Positions 51,769-60,446 of a DNA stretch of 64,000 nucleotides are shown here, one piece after another. The notes under the pieces were generated by a model that did not search any database, had not been told where the DNA came from, and saw nothing but the letters and a program-made list of their open reading frames with translations. Origin of the DNA: Marixanthomonas sp002364245 (GTDB lineage Bacteria; Bacteroidota; Bacteroidia; Flavobacteriales; Flavobacteriaceae); assembly GCA_963973455.1 (NCBI GenBank), contig CAXAZF010000005.1, forward strand, positions 186,001-250,000, read 5' to 3'. The stretch's first letter is position 1, and each line of letters opens with the position of its first letter. The translations under genes were made by a program, and so were the position numbers.

Positions 51769-52503
51769 ATGAAAAATTTAAACGATAAAGTTGCGCTGAT
51801 AACTGGTGGAACAAAAGGAATAGGATACGGAATCGCTGTAAGTTTATTGCAACAAGGAATTAACGTTGCCATTACAGGAAGAAATGGTGATACTGCAAAA
51901 GAAGCAGCAGACACATTAAATAAAGCTAAAGACAATAATGGTAAAGCCATTGGTATTGAAGCAGATGTTCGTAGTTATGAAAGTCAGCAAAAAGCGGTTA
52001 ATCAAGTAATTGAACAACTTGGAAAGATTGACATTATAATAGCAAATGCTGGATTAGGTCATTTTGGTTCGGTTGAAGACTTAACGGTAGAGCAGTGGCA
52101 ACAAACCATCGACACTAACTTAACTGGTCCTTTTTATACATTGAAAGCTAGTGTAGATTCCCTAAAAAAGGAAAAAGGATACTTTATAACTATTTCTAGT
52201 TTAGCGGGAACTAATTTCTTTGCTGGAGGAGCGGCGTATAATGCTAGTAAATTTGGAATCACAGGATTCACACAAGCTGCAATGTTAGATCTTAGAAAGC
52301 ATGATGTAAAAGTAAGTACCATTATGCCGGGTAGTGTTTCTACGTATTTTAACGGAAATGAACCTACTGAAGGTGATGAAGCTTGGAAAATTCAAATTGA
52401 AGATATAGGTAAGTTGGTGGTAGATCTATTAACGATGCACCCACGTACTTTACCGAGTAAAATTGAAGTACGGCCAACTGTACCGCCGAGTGCAAAAAAA
52501 TAA
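51769..52503 (+). CDS. SDR-family NAD(P)-dependent oxidoreductase
   Basis: 244 residues from ATG at 51769; a TTG 18 bp upstream is less likely. Cofactor motif TGGTKGIGYGIA (TGxxxGIG), NAG in ANAGLG, and catalytic serine, tyrosine and lysine in ISSLAGTNFFAGGAAYNASK. Classical SDR fold of the 3-ketoacyl-ACP-reductase-like kind. The substrate cannot be told; the gene is not in a fatty-acid cluster. A strong terminator follows. The shorter C-terminal segment (LPSKIEVRPTVPPSAKK) is typical of flavobacterial members. Confidence 0.9.
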   Translation: MKNLNDKVALITGGTKGIGYGIAVSLLQQGINVAITGRNGDTAKEAADTLNKAKDNNGKAIGIEADVRSYESQQKAVNQVIEQLGKIDIIIANAGLGHFGSVEDLTVEQWQQTIDTNLTGPFYTLKASVDSLKKEKGYFITISSLAGTNFFAGGAAYNASKFGITGFTQAAMLDLRKHDVKVSTIMPGSVSTYFNGNEPTEGDEAWKIQIEDIGKLVVDLLTMHPRTLPSKIEVRPTVPPSAKK

Positions 52504-52530
52504 AATAACTTTTTAAGAAAAAGATAAAAC

Positions 52531-52564
52531 AAAAAAGCTGCTATCATAAAATAGCAGCTTTTTT
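52531..52564. terminator. Bidirectional terminator between SDR and STAS-like genes
   Basis: A perfect 14-bp stem (52531-52544 with 52551-52564) with a CATAAA loop and A/T flanks on both sides. It ends the SDR transcript and, in the other direction, the STAS-like transcript. Confidence 0.93.
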
Positions 52565-52578
52565 GTTTCTGTAATTAA

Positions 52579-52947
52579 TTATCTAAAAAAGGCTTCCGCC
52601 CAATTTTCAGCATCTGTTAACTTTTCAAAAAAAGCAAAGCTATTTTCAAATAAAGGTTGTTCGTTTATAGCCCTTATTCTTTCTTCTGGATTTTCAGAAA
52701 CAATAGCCAAACCTTTTAAATTAGTAATTGAAATACTTTTATTTTTATAAAGGCTTAGGTCTATTTCGTGTTTAAAATTTCTTTCAGTAATTAATACGAA
52801 AGGTTTGTTTTGAAAGAACTCTTGAATTTTTTGATTAACAATGGTTGCCTTTTCAAGGTCATAGAAAACATTTTCAAAAACCTTTAAAATTGCATATTTA
52901 GCATAGATGCTAAGTTCACAAAACCCTGTATCAATTTTTTGTATCAT
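52579..52947 (-). CDS. STAS/SpoIIAA-like small protein (second copy), function unknown
   Basis: 122 residues with the same plan as the protein at 29762-30139: an alternating alpha/beta pattern, PFVLITERNFKHEIDL, NLKGLAIVSE and LTDAENWAEAFF at the end. No signal peptide. The role is unknown; the fold suggests a non-enzymatic regulator or lipid/protein binder. It is monocistronic and is ended by the shared bidirectional terminator. Homology to the first copy is low but readable, so the duplication is old. Confidence 0.68.
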   Translation of the reverse strand: MIQKIDTGFCELSIYAKYAILKVFENVFYDLEKATIVNQKIQEFFQNKPFVLITERNFKHEIDLSLYKNKSISITNLKGLAIVSENPEERIRAINEQPLFENSFAFFEKLTDAENWAEAFFR

Positions 52948-53075
52948 AATAACCTCGATTATAAGGAGAAGAGGTAGTTTAAAAATACAAAATATTATGA
53001 TTTATTTAACATTTATTTACAATATTTTTAACTTTTATTAAGCGCTAATTGTCAGTTAGTTATGTGATAAAATAA

Positions 53076-53101
53076 AAAAAGCGGCCTTAAAGCCGCTTTT
53101 T
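53076..53101 (-). terminator. Rho-independent terminator after the OmpA-like gene
   Basis: A 10-bp stem (53076-53085 with 53092-53101) with a 6-nt loop. On the minus strand it follows the OmpA-like stop by 21 bp and is trailed by T residues. Confidence 0.88.
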
Positions 53102-53122
53102 AAAATACCTATTTTAAGAATA

Positions 53123-53965
53123 TTAATTAGCAGAAAGCAATGCTAAGAATTTATCAAGGTTAGGAAGAATTACAATTCGTGTTCTTCTGTTCTTAGCAAA
53201 AGCTTCTTTGGTTTCTTCTTCGGTAAGTGGATGAAAGCTACTTCTACCAGCTGCAATTAATTTTTCTGGTGCAACACCAAAATCTTGTTGTAGTTTTCTA
53301 ATAACTGCTGTAGAACGTTCTACACTTAACTCCCAGTTATCTTTAACATACGATCCTGGCTTAACAGTTTGAGAGTCTGTGTGACCTTCAATCATTACTT
53401 CCATTGCAGGTTCACTATTGATAACCCCAGCTAATCTTTCTAAAAGATTATTAGCTTTTGGGTTAACACGTGCACTACCAGATTTGAATAATAATTTATC
53501 TGAAACGGTAATCATTACAACTGTTTCATCAATATCAATCTGAATATCGTCTTCTTCGCCTTCAGCAATTAATGTGTTATCAAGATTTTTCTTTAGGTTA
53601 TGCGAAACGATAAGGTTCATACTGTCTTCTAATGTTTTAGCTTGAGCCAATTCGTTTTGATCAACATTAGCAAGAGCTGCTCTCATTTTTTCTTTGTCTT
53701 TATTAGAAACAACTACGTTGCCTTCTAATTGTAATCGGCTATCATTCGTATCTTTTAAAGACTGAATTTTAGAGTTATAATCTGCTACTCTATCTTCAAT
53801 CTTAGCATACTTAGCTTCAATTTCTTCTTTTTCAACTTGAGTTTTAGCTAGCTCTGAACGAGTTTCATTATAGTCGTTCTGTAGTTCAACATACTTCTTT
53901 TTCGATACACATGATGTGAATACAAATGCACCCGAAAGTAAGGTTAGTGTGATTAACTTTTTCAT
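53123..53965 (-). CDS. OmpA-family lipoprotein, Pal-like
   Basis: 280 residues from the ATG at 53965 (a longer start at 54013 lies outside the conserved part). Lipobox FTSC gives the acylated cysteine at residue 18. A coiled-coil region (residues 20-100, heptad-like VELQNDYNETRSELAKTQVE) connects to a C-terminal OmpA domain with the peptidoglycan-binding motif VMIEGHTDSQTVKPGSYV and RRTRIVILPN. It anchors the outer membrane to peptidoglycan. It stands in a block rich in envelope genes. No partner Tol gene is seen. Confidence 0.92.
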   Translation of the reverse strand: MKKLITLTLLSGAFVFTSCVSKKKYVELQNDYNETRSELAKTQVEKEEIEAKYAKIEDRVADYNSKIQSLKDTNDSRLQLEGNVVVSNKDKEKMRAALANVDQNELAQAKTLEDSMNLIVSHNLKKNLDNTLIAEGEEDDIQIDIDETVVMITVSDKLLFKSGSARVNPKANNLLERLAGVINSEPAMEVMIEGHTDSQTVKPGSYVKDNWELSVERSTAVIRKLQQDFGVAPEKLIAAGRSSFHPLTEEETKEAFAKNRRTRIVILPNLDKFLALLSAN

Positions 53966-54077
53966 TATAATTAGTTTTAGGTTTATTGTTGTGACAAATA
54001 TACGTGTAAACACGTATAACGGGGTAGTTAAGGTTTCCTATTATTTTGTTAAAAAAACTTAAAATCAGGACATTAAA

Positions 54078-54103
54078 AAAACGGATACTACTGTACCCGT
54101 TTT
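54078..54103 (-). terminator. Hairpin terminator after the third MscS gene
   Basis: A 7-bp stem (54078-54084 with 54097-54103) extended after one mismatch by 3 bp, with a TACT loop and A/T-rich flanks. It stands 24 bp after the MscS stop on the minus strand. Confidence 0.7.
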
Positions 54104-54126
54104 GTTTTTAAGCGTTTAAATAGATG

Positions 54127-55020
54127 TTAACCTTCTTCTTTAGACGCCATTTGAAGTTTGTTTTTTCCAAAATCCAACGTACGTATTGGGAATGGAATGT
54201 TTATTCCAGCTTCATCAAAGTGTTTCTTAATAAGCATAATGGCCTTATGTTGAGCCGCTAACTTTGGTTTAGGTTTTTTACTGTCAATCCAGAAGCGAGT
54301 AACAAAATTGATAGAGCTATCACCAAATTCAGTAAAGAAAAAGTCAATGGCTTCTCCTTCTCGGTGTTCAAAGGTTTCACTTATAATTTTTAGCACAATA
54401 TCCTCTACTTGCTGAAGGTCGCTTTCATACCCAACGCCACAACTTACATCTACACGGGATCGTTCGCTTAACGAGTAGTTTGTAAATGGGTTATCAACAA
54501 ATATCGAGTTTGGAATTATTACATATTCATTGTCTGTTTGGCGAATGGTAATGTTGCGAAGGCTAATTTCGGTAACATAGCCTTTGTGATCTCCAGCTTC
54601 TACAAAATCTCCTATTCTTATTTTTGGTAAGAAGGAAAGCAGTAGGCCAGAAAAGGTATTGCTTAGGGTTCCTTGTAGTGCTAAACCAATTGCTAAACCT
54701 ACAACTCCGGCACCGGCTAAAACAGACGTCAATACCTTATTGAGTTCCATCACGCCTAATGCAATGAAAAACCCAACCAATAAAACCATAGCAAAAATTA
54801 TTTTGCTTAGCATTTGCTTTATGGATTCTTCATTTATCTTTTTCAAGAGAACTTTTCTCGAAAATTTTGATAAGATTCTTGCCAGAAAATAAAAGATTAC
54901 CATAACCAAAATGGCTACGGCAAAATTGGGTAACTTTAAAATGATGGCATCTAACCAGCCTCCTAATTTATCCCATAAGCCAGTAATTGCATCATTAACT
55001 GAAAATGTTTTCTCATCCAT
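54127..55020 (-). CDS. MscS-family mechanosensitive channel (third of three)
   Basis: 297 residues. The pore helix is VLAGAGVVGLAIGLALQGTL (glycine and alanine alternate, as in MscS), and the beta domain has KIRIGDFVEAGDHKGYVTEI and ITIRQTDNEYVIIPNS. Two or three helices precede it. It is a short MscS channel of the inner membrane. The upstream SLC13-type gene is 30 bp away on the same strand, so they may share a transcript. The third channel within 10 kb implies redundancy or different gating thresholds. Confidence 0.92.
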   Translation of the reverse strand: MDEKTFSVNDAITGLWDKLGGWLDAIILKLPNFAVAILVMVIFYFLARILSKFSRKVLLKKINEESIKQMLSKIIFAMVLLVGFFIALGVMELNKVLTSVLAGAGVVGLAIGLALQGTLSNTFSGLLLSFLPKIRIGDFVEAGDHKGYVTEISLRNITIRQTDNEYVIIPNSIFVDNPFTNYSLSERSRVDVSCGVGYESDLQQVEDIVLKIISETFEHREGEAIDFFFTEFGDSSINFVTRFWIDSKKPKPKLAAQHKAIMLIKKHFDEAGINIPFPIRTLDFGKNKLQMASKEEG

Positions 55021-55050
55021 AGTATAGTATAATTTTATATTTAATTTTTA

Positions 55051-56868
55051 TTAAAGTAATGCGGAAAGCATAAAAGTACCCAAAATCCAAAGGATTAAGG
55101 ATAAAATGCCTCCTATGATTAAAAAATGCCTGAACTTATAAAAGCCCATACCATATATTAAGGTGTTTGTTTGATACCCCATTGGGGTAAAAAAGCTGAA
55201 ATTAGCTCCAAACAGTACAGCTAATATAAATGGCTTGAAAGGCAATTGTAATCCTACAGCCACCGAAATGGCAATAGGTGTCATGATAATTGCTGTAGCA
55301 TTGTTACTAATTACACCGCTCATGACCATAGTTATCAAGAAAATAAGACCTATGATTATAACGTTTGATTTCCCACTTAAAACCATAAGTAATTGATCTG
55401 ATATCCATTGGTCGGCACCTGTATTGTGCATGGCGACACCCAAGGGAATCATACCTGCCAATAAAAATACGACCTGCCAGTTTACACGATGATACACATC
55501 GGTCAATTTAATACAATTAGAAAGCAACAATAAAGCTACTCCCAACAAAGAACTTATTAATATTGTTAATAGCCCGCTTGCGGCCAGACCAACTATCAAT
55601 AGTAATATACCAAAAGCAATACTCTTTTTAAAATTATTTTTTTCCCTTGGTATTTCATGTTCCTGTAATATAGCTACGTTTTCCAATAATTCCAATCGGG
55701 GAATGTCCTCTTTTGGTATCTCCACTAAAAGCCTATCTCCTGGTTTTAGGGCAATTTGTCCTATATCTTTTCTAATAAGTCTTTCCCTTGTATTTCGAAT
55801 GTTTTTACGTTTTCGTATCGCTATGGGCGTAGCATTTTGAATGGATTGTCTTCTTATTTCTTTTAAAGATTTACCAATTAATGCAGAACCGGGTAAAATT
55901 AACAGCTCGGCAAATCCCAAGTTTTCTGGGTTATCTTCTTCCTCAATATCTTCTAGTTTGTAGACTGTTTCGCTAACACTTAAGCGTTCGTGGATGTCTA
56001 AGCCTTCAAATTCATTAAGGCGCATTAGGTTGTCAAGATTGCAAAGCAATAGAAGTTTGTCACCTTTTTTTAAGGTAATATAACGTCCCGGTGCGTTATT
56101 GGTTTGACTGTTTCTTGAAATTTTAAGTAGTGAAATGTCTTCATTATTGAATAAAAAAGTGTCTTCAATTTTCTGTCCAATTAGGGAAGAATTTTCAGTA
56201 ACAAAAACCGAGGTTACATAATTTTCAATCTTATACTCATCTTCAATAGTTTCTTTCTTTTCACCAGGCAACCATCTTGAAGCTATCGTTATTATTACTA
56301 TAGATACCACCAAAAAAATTATACCATATAAAGAAAACTCGAAGAAGGAAAAGCGTTCGGCTCCCAAATTCAAGGCTACAGAATTAACAATTAAGTTGGT
56401 AGAAGTACCCATTAAAGTACAGCTACCACCTAAAATTCCAGCAAATGAAATAGGAAGTAAGAGTTTAGATTCAGGTAAATTAAATCGTTTAGCTATTTCT
56501 GAAATTATCTTGATAAAAACAATTACAACAGCAGTAGTGCTTATAAATGCTGAAATCCCTGCCGTGATAAACATGAAAACGGGGAGCAATATAATGAAGG
56601 GGAGAATATGAAGTTTTTTTAAAAAACGTGCAAGGGTAGATATCACCCCCGTGTCTTCCATACCAATAGCAACTATCATTAATGCGAGTACAGTAATGGT
56701 TGCTGTATTTGAAAAGCCAGAAATAGCCTCTTCAGGGTTTACCAAACCACATATTGCTAAAGAGACAATAATGAATAATGCTATTTTATCAACGGGAAAA
56801 ACCTCGAAGGCAAAAAGCACGATGGTAATAAGCAAAATAGAAAAAACGAGTATAATTTCTATTGTCAT
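55051..56868 (-). CDS. SLC13/DASS-type anion transporter with central RCK_C (TrkA-C) domains
   Basis: 605 residues. Two halves of membrane helices (about residues 5-200 and 410-605) flank a cytosolic region with two TrkA-C (RCK_C)-like segments (about residues 215-405), recognisable by LKKGDKLLLLCN and LKPGDRLLVEIPKEDIPRLE. The SNT-type motifs GGSCTLMGTSTNLIVN and TPMGYQTNTLIYG and the SNNATAIIMTP segment are of the DASS/SLC13 family. It transports di- or tricarboxylates, sulfate or arsenite-like anions; the substrate is not visible. The RCK part suggests gating by a ligand or nucleotide. Confidence 0.9.
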   Translation of the reverse strand: MTIEIILVFSILLITIVLFAFEVFPVDKIALFIIVSLAICGLVNPEEAISGFSNTATITVLALMIVAIGMEDTGVISTLARFLKKLHILPFIILLPVFMFITAGISAFISTTAVVIVFIKIISEIAKRFNLPESKLLLPISFAGILGGSCTLMGTSTNLIVNSVALNLGAERFSFFEFSLYGIIFLVVSIVIITIASRWLPGEKKETIEDEYKIENYVTSVFVTENSSLIGQKIEDTFLFNNEDISLLKISRNSQTNNAPGRYITLKKGDKLLLLCNLDNLMRLNEFEGLDIHERLSVSETVYKLEDIEEEDNPENLGFAELLILPGSALIGKSLKEIRRQSIQNATPIAIRKRKNIRNTRERLIRKDIGQIALKPGDRLLVEIPKEDIPRLELLENVAILQEHEIPREKNNFKKSIAFGILLLIVGLAASGLLTILISSLLGVALLLLSNCIKLTDVYHRVNWQVVFLLAGMIPLGVAMHNTGADQWISDQLLMVLSGKSNVIIIGLIFLITMVMSGVISNNATAIIMTPIAISVAVGLQLPFKPFILAVLFGANFSFFTPMGYQTNTLIYGMGFYKFRHFLIIGGILSLILWILGTFMLSALL

Positions 56869-56888
56869 ATATCTTTAGTTGATTTACA

Positions 56889-56896
56889 TAAAGATA
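56889..56896 (-). promoter_or_regulatory. Candidate -7 box for the SLC13 gene
   Basis: Minus-strand TATCTTTA (7 of 8 to TAnnTTTG), 21-28 bp before the ATG at 56868. Confidence 0.35.
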
Positions 56897-56937
56897 CATT
56901 TAGAAATTATACTCGCTTCTAAAATATTCTTAAAATA

Positions 56938-57804
56938 TTATCCTAAATACTTTTTTAGGATGTGACTTTTGGATTGTTGACGCAATCTACGAATAGCCTT
57001 TTCACGAATTTGACGCACACGCTCTCTACTTAAATCGAACGTATCACCAATTTCTTGCAAGGTCATTACTGGTTGTCCGCCAAGTCCAAAGTTTAGTCTT
57101 ACAACATCTGCTTCTCGAGGAGATAACGTATCTAAAGCACGATCAATCTCAATTCTAAGTGATTCGTGAATTAAGGACTTATCCGGGTTTGGGCTTTCAC
57201 CAGAGCTAATAACATCATATAAGTTGTTATCGTTTTCACCTTCTTGAAAAGGAGCATCCATCGATAAACTTTTGTTAGAGTTTTTCAATGAGCTCTTTAC
57301 TTTACGTACAGAAATATCCAACTCTTTTGCAATTTCTTCTGCGGTAGGTTTACGTTGGTGTACTTGCTCTAAGTGAATAGCGGCTTTATTTATTTTACTA
57401 ATATCACCAATTTTGTTAAGCGGCAAACGCACTACACGAGCTTGTTCTGCAATAGCTTGTAAAATAGACTGTCTAATCCACCATACAGCGTATGAAATGA
57501 ATTTGAAACCACGGGTTTCATCAAAACGCTTGGCAGCTTTTACCAAACCAACATTTCCTTCATTTATAAGGTCTGAAAGACTTAACCCTTGATTTTGGTA
57601 CTGTTTAGCTACCGAAATCACGAAACGAAGGTTAGAACGCGTTAGCTTTTCGAGGGCTGCTTGATCACCTTCCCGTATGCGTTGTGCCAATTCTACTTCT
57701 TCCTCGGCGGTAATCATGTCAATTTTACTTACATCTTGTAAATAACTGTTTAAAGACTTAGTTTCCCTGTTTGTAACCTGCTTCGTAATCTTAAGTTGTC
57801 TCAT
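56938..57804 (-). CDS. rpoD: Primary RNA polymerase sigma factor, RpoD/SigA type
   Basis: 288 residues, the size of Bacteroidota primary sigma factors (no region 1.1). Region 1.2 (LNSYLQDVSKIDMITAEEE), region 2 with RFVISVAKQYQNQGLSLSDL and GFKFISYAVWWIRQSI, region 3 (RKPTAEEIAKELDIS) and region 4.2 with LQEIGDTFDLSRERVRQI. It recognises TAnnTTTG-type promoters, which fits those proposed here. It is monocistronic. The end has no clear hairpin. High confidence. Confidence 0.95.
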   Translation of the reverse strand: MRQLKITKQVTNRETKSLNSYLQDVSKIDMITAEEEVELAQRIREGDQAALEKLTRSNLRFVISVAKQYQNQGLSLSDLINEGNVGLVKAAKRFDETRGFKFISYAVWWIRQSILQAIAEQARVVRLPLNKIGDISKINKAAIHLEQVHQRKPTAEEIAKELDISVRKVKSSLKNSNKSLSMDAPFQEGENDNNLYDVISSGESPNPDKSLIHESLRIEIDRALDTLSPREADVVRLNFGLGGQPVMTLQEIGDTFDLSRERVRQIREKAIRRLRQQSKSHILKKYLG

Positions 57805-57938
57805 ATATATAGCCTATGTTTAATTTTAATAACAGGGCATGATAAGGCTTAGAATCCATAAATCCAAATTCTTAACATCTTTTGTTAAAAATTATGTCGA
57901 AAAGGTAGAAATTAAGTACTTTATACTAAAAGAAACAA

Positions 57939-58148
57939 ATGAAAAATTATTTTTCAAGCTTCATTATAACCAGTATATTTTTAATTTCAAGTGCAGAAGC
58001 GCAAATCCCGAAAGAAGTTCCGCATCCAGATAATAATAAACCGTTAAATTTATTAGACCCGGCCGACATAATAATATACATTGTTATCCCTGCAATTTTT
58101 ATAATTTTATTCTTTGTTTGGCGTAGTAGGCAAAAAAAGAACAAATAA
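57939..58148 (+). CDS. Small membrane protein with signal peptide, 69 residues
   Basis: The N-terminal 21 residues form a signal peptide (MKNYFSSFIITSIFLISSAEA), followed by a short polar stretch (QIPKEVPHPDNNKPLNLLDP), then one hydrophobic helix (about residues 45-63, IIIYIVIPAIFIILFFVWR) and a basic tail (SRQKKNK). It is probably an inner-membrane protein with its short middle segment in the periplasm. Function unknown. I recall small proteins of this plan in other flavobacteria with misleading database names. It is co-directional with the aldo/keto reductase, 65 bp upstream of it. Confidence 0.7.
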   Translation: MKNYFSSFIITSIFLISSAEAQIPKEVPHPDNNKPLNLLDPADIIIYIVIPAIFIILFFVWRSRQKKNK

Positions 58149-58213
58149 TTAGTCGTAATATAACAGTTGAAATAACAACAATTTTTCAACTTTAGTATAA
58201 AAAATAAACTTTT

Positions 58214-59161
58214 ATGAAAAAAACAGTTCTAGGTGGAACAGTTTTAAATGTTTCCCCCATTATTTTTGGAGGAAATGTTTTTGGTTGGACCCTTAACGAG
58301 AAAGAATCTTTTGAAATGCTTGATGCAATATATGAATTAGGCATAAATTGTATTGACACCGCCGATGTGTATTCCCGTTGGGTTGATGGAAATTCAGGAG
58401 GCGAATCTGAAAAAATTATTGGCAAATGGATGAAAGAACGTGGAAACCGAAAAGATATCATTCTTTGCACCAAAGTTGGGATGGATATAGGACAGGGTGG
58501 AATTGATATTTCTGAAAAACATATAAAAAAGTCTATTGACAACTCGTTAAACCGTTTACAAACCGACTGTATCAACTTGTACTATGCGCACAAAGACGAT
58601 GAAAAAACACATCCGGAAGAAACATTAGGCGCTTTCAAGGATTTGATTGATGAAAGAAAAGTACATTATATTGGTGCTTCAAATTTTTCAGCAAAACGTT
58701 TGCGAGAATCCATGATGGTATCAAAAGAGAATGAACTACCCGCGTATTCGGTTTTTCAACCGGAATATAACTTAATAGAACGAACTAAATTTGAAGGTGA
58801 TATTGAAAATGTTTGTAAAGAGTTTAACTTAGGGGTAGCAACCTATTTTTCATTGGCAAGTGGATTGCTTACTGGAAAATATACTTCAGAAAAAGATATA
58901 GAAAACTCTTCTAGAACCAGTTACGTTAAAAAGCATTGGAACGAAAGGACAAAAAAAATAATTAGCACTGTAAAAAATATAGCAAAAAACCACCGTGTTT
59001 CTCCCGCTGCAGTTGCCATATCTTGGGTATTGCATAACCCCTTAATGACCGTCCCCATTGTAAGTGCCACAAAAAAAGAACACCTTGAAGCATTTAAAGA
59101 AGCTGCTATTTTAGAGTTAACGATCCAAGAAGTGGAAACTTTAAACAGGGTTAGTGCTTAA
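58214..59161 (+). CDS. Aldo/keto reductase
   Basis: 315 residues, TIM-barrel AKR. The catalytic aspartate and tyrosine are in INCIDTADVYSRW, the lysine in LCTKVG and the histidine in YYAHKDDEKTHPEE. The C-terminal NADPH region has ISWVLHNPLMTVPIVSATKKE. It reduces carbonyls with NADPH. The substrate is unknown. ATG at 58214 gives the usual short N-terminus (MKKTVLGGTVLNVSPIIFGG). It is 88 bp before the next gene, with a -7 box in the gap. Confidence 0.92.
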   Translation: MKKTVLGGTVLNVSPIIFGGNVFGWTLNEKESFEMLDAIYELGINCIDTADVYSRWVDGNSGGESEKIIGKWMKERGNRKDIILCTKVGMDIGQGGIDISEKHIKKSIDNSLNRLQTDCINLYYAHKDDEKTHPEETLGAFKDLIDERKVHYIGASNFSAKRLRESMMVSKENELPAYSVFQPEYNLIERTKFEGDIENVCKEFNLGVATYFSLASGLLTGKYTSEKDIENSSRTSYVKKHWNERTKKIISTVKNIAKNHRVSPAAVAISWVLHNPLMTVPIVSATKKEHLEAFKEAAILELTIQEVETLNRVSA

Positions 59162-59199
59162 TTTCTGTTTTTTTTAAGATAATGCATTGTAAGCTTCCA

Positions 59200-59207
59200 T
59201 ATCTTTG
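59200..59207 (+). promoter_or_regulatory. Perfect -7 box (TATCTTTG) for the secreted hypothetical gene
   Basis: TATCTTTG at 59200-59207, 43-50 bp before the ATG at 59250. It overlaps the longer in-frame TTG start at 59205, so that start is unlikely. Confidence 0.5.
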
Positions 59208-59249
59208 GCGTACTTATTGTATAACTTTTTCAAGAAATTACTAGCAATT

Positions 59250-59900
59250 ATGAAATATATCTTGGCACTCATATGTTTTGGTTTTACCGCTTTTAATTGT
59301 TTGGCACAGCTTGACAATCAAGATGCAAGTGTACGTTTTGAATCCATTGAAAACACCCCGGATGAAACTGAGTCGTTTCTTAATATGCCCGATATAGAGG
59401 CTCCAAGTCTTACAAATCCAAAAAAACCAAATAGTAGTTATTCAAATTTAGGCGAAGAAGACCCTGATATTAACTTTGCAAAAGATGATGGATTGATTGA
59501 CTATAAAACAGACGAACAGCCCAAGTACTTCAAGAAAAAAGACAAACCTATGTTAGGCGGTTATTTTAAAGATCAAAAATTGGGCGATGTTAAAACCAAA
59601 GGAGCTTATGTAACGGTTATGTGCCGTGACCATGAATTTGTAGATGGAGACCGTATTAGAATTTATGCCAACGAAGATATTGTAAGGGGTAACTTATATC
59701 TCAATTCTTCTTTTACTCCTATAAGCATACAATTGCAAGACGGAATTAACAATATTGAATTTGAAGCCCTAAACCAAGGAAGTTCTGGTCCCAATACTGC
59801 CGAACTGCATGTATATGATGAAAAAGGGCAAATAATTTCAGCCAAAGAGTGGAACTTAGGCACTGGATATAAAGCTACGTTTGTGGTTATTAAAGAATAA
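59250..59900 (+). CDS. Secreted beta-rich protein, function unknown
   Basis: 216 residues from ATG at 59250. A signal peptide ends LAQ. The middle is acidic and disordered (LNMPDIEAPSLTNPKKPNS), and the C-terminal 110 residues form a compact beta-sandwich-like domain (YVTVMCRDHEFVDGDRIRIY, IQLQDGINNIEFEALNQG, LGTGYKATFVVIKE). It is probably periplasmic or surface-located. I do not recognise a named family. It precedes the next gene by 43 bp, with another -7 box in between. Confidence 0.8.
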   Translation: MKYILALICFGFTAFNCLAQLDNQDASVRFESIENTPDETESFLNMPDIEAPSLTNPKKPNSSYSNLGEEDPDINFAKDDGLIDYKTDEQPKYFKKKDKPMLGGYFKDQKLGDVKTKGAYVTVMCRDHEFVDGDRIRIYANEDIVRGNLYLNSSFTPISIQLQDGINNIEFEALNQGSSGPNTAELHVYDEKGQIISAKEWNLGTGYKATFVVIKE

Positions 59901-59914
59901 TGAACTTCTGAAGT

Positions 59915-59922
59915 ATCTTTGC
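59915..59922 (+). promoter_or_regulatory. Perfect -7 box (TATCTTTG) upstream of the 161-residue gene
   Basis: TATCTTTG at 59915-59922, 20 bp before the ATG at 59943. It supports that start over the longer one at 59919. Confidence 0.5.
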
Positions 59923-59942
59923 TTCTAAAAAAAATAAAAAAT

Positions 59943-60428
59943 ATGCTTACAGATTTTAAAAATCTACCAGACGATTCCCGTATCTGGATATACCAAACCA
60001 ATCGTAAATTTACTGATGAGGAAACTGCTGAAATTGAAGAAAAAACAGCTTCTTTTTTAAAAGAATGGACTGCTCATGGATCTGATTTACAAGCTGGTTT
60101 TGAAATTAAACACAACCGTTTTATCGTTATTGGCTTAAATCAATCCATTGCCTCGGCATCAGGCTGTAGTATAGATGCTTCAGTACATTTTATTCAATCA
60201 TTGGAGAAAGAGTACAACGTGGATTTAATGGACAAAATGAACGTTACGTTTTATTCTGGTGATTATATAGCGCACAAACCACTTTCCGATTTTAGGAAAA
60301 TGGCAAAAAGCAAATCGGTTTCCAAAAACACGATTGTTTTTAATAATTTAGTGAATACTAAAGAAGAATATCTTGAGAATTGGGAAGTGCCTGCAAAAGA
60401 GTCTTGGCACAATCGTTTTTTATCATAG
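59943..60428 (+). CDS. Conserved cytosolic protein, 161 residues, function unknown
   Basis: From ATG at 59943 the product begins MLTDFKNLPDDSRIWIYQT and contains FLKEWTAHGSDLQAGFEIKH, IGLNQSIASASGCSIDASVH and SWHNRFLS at the end. Members in Flavobacteriaceae are, as I recall, often named ABC transporter ATPase, but no Walker A or B motif is present here, so that name is unsupported. The GCSID segment is probably a turn near a cysteine. It is soluble. It precedes the GH3 fusion by 18 bp, and the pair with bshA downstream is conserved in my recollection. Confidence 0.75.
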   Translation: MLTDFKNLPDDSRIWIYQTNRKFTDEETAEIEEKTASFLKEWTAHGSDLQAGFEIKHNRFIVIGLNQSIASASGCSIDASVHFIQSLEKEYNVDLMDKMNVTFYSGDYIAHKPLSDFRKMAKSKSVSKNTIVFNNLVNTKEEYLENWEVPAKESWHNRFLS

Positions 60429-60446
60429 TTTTTGTACTTTCGGTTT

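Noticed and set aside
59943..60428. Database-style name ABC transporter ATPase for this protein
   Set aside because: The sequence has no Walker A, Walker B or ABC signature, so the name is not supported.
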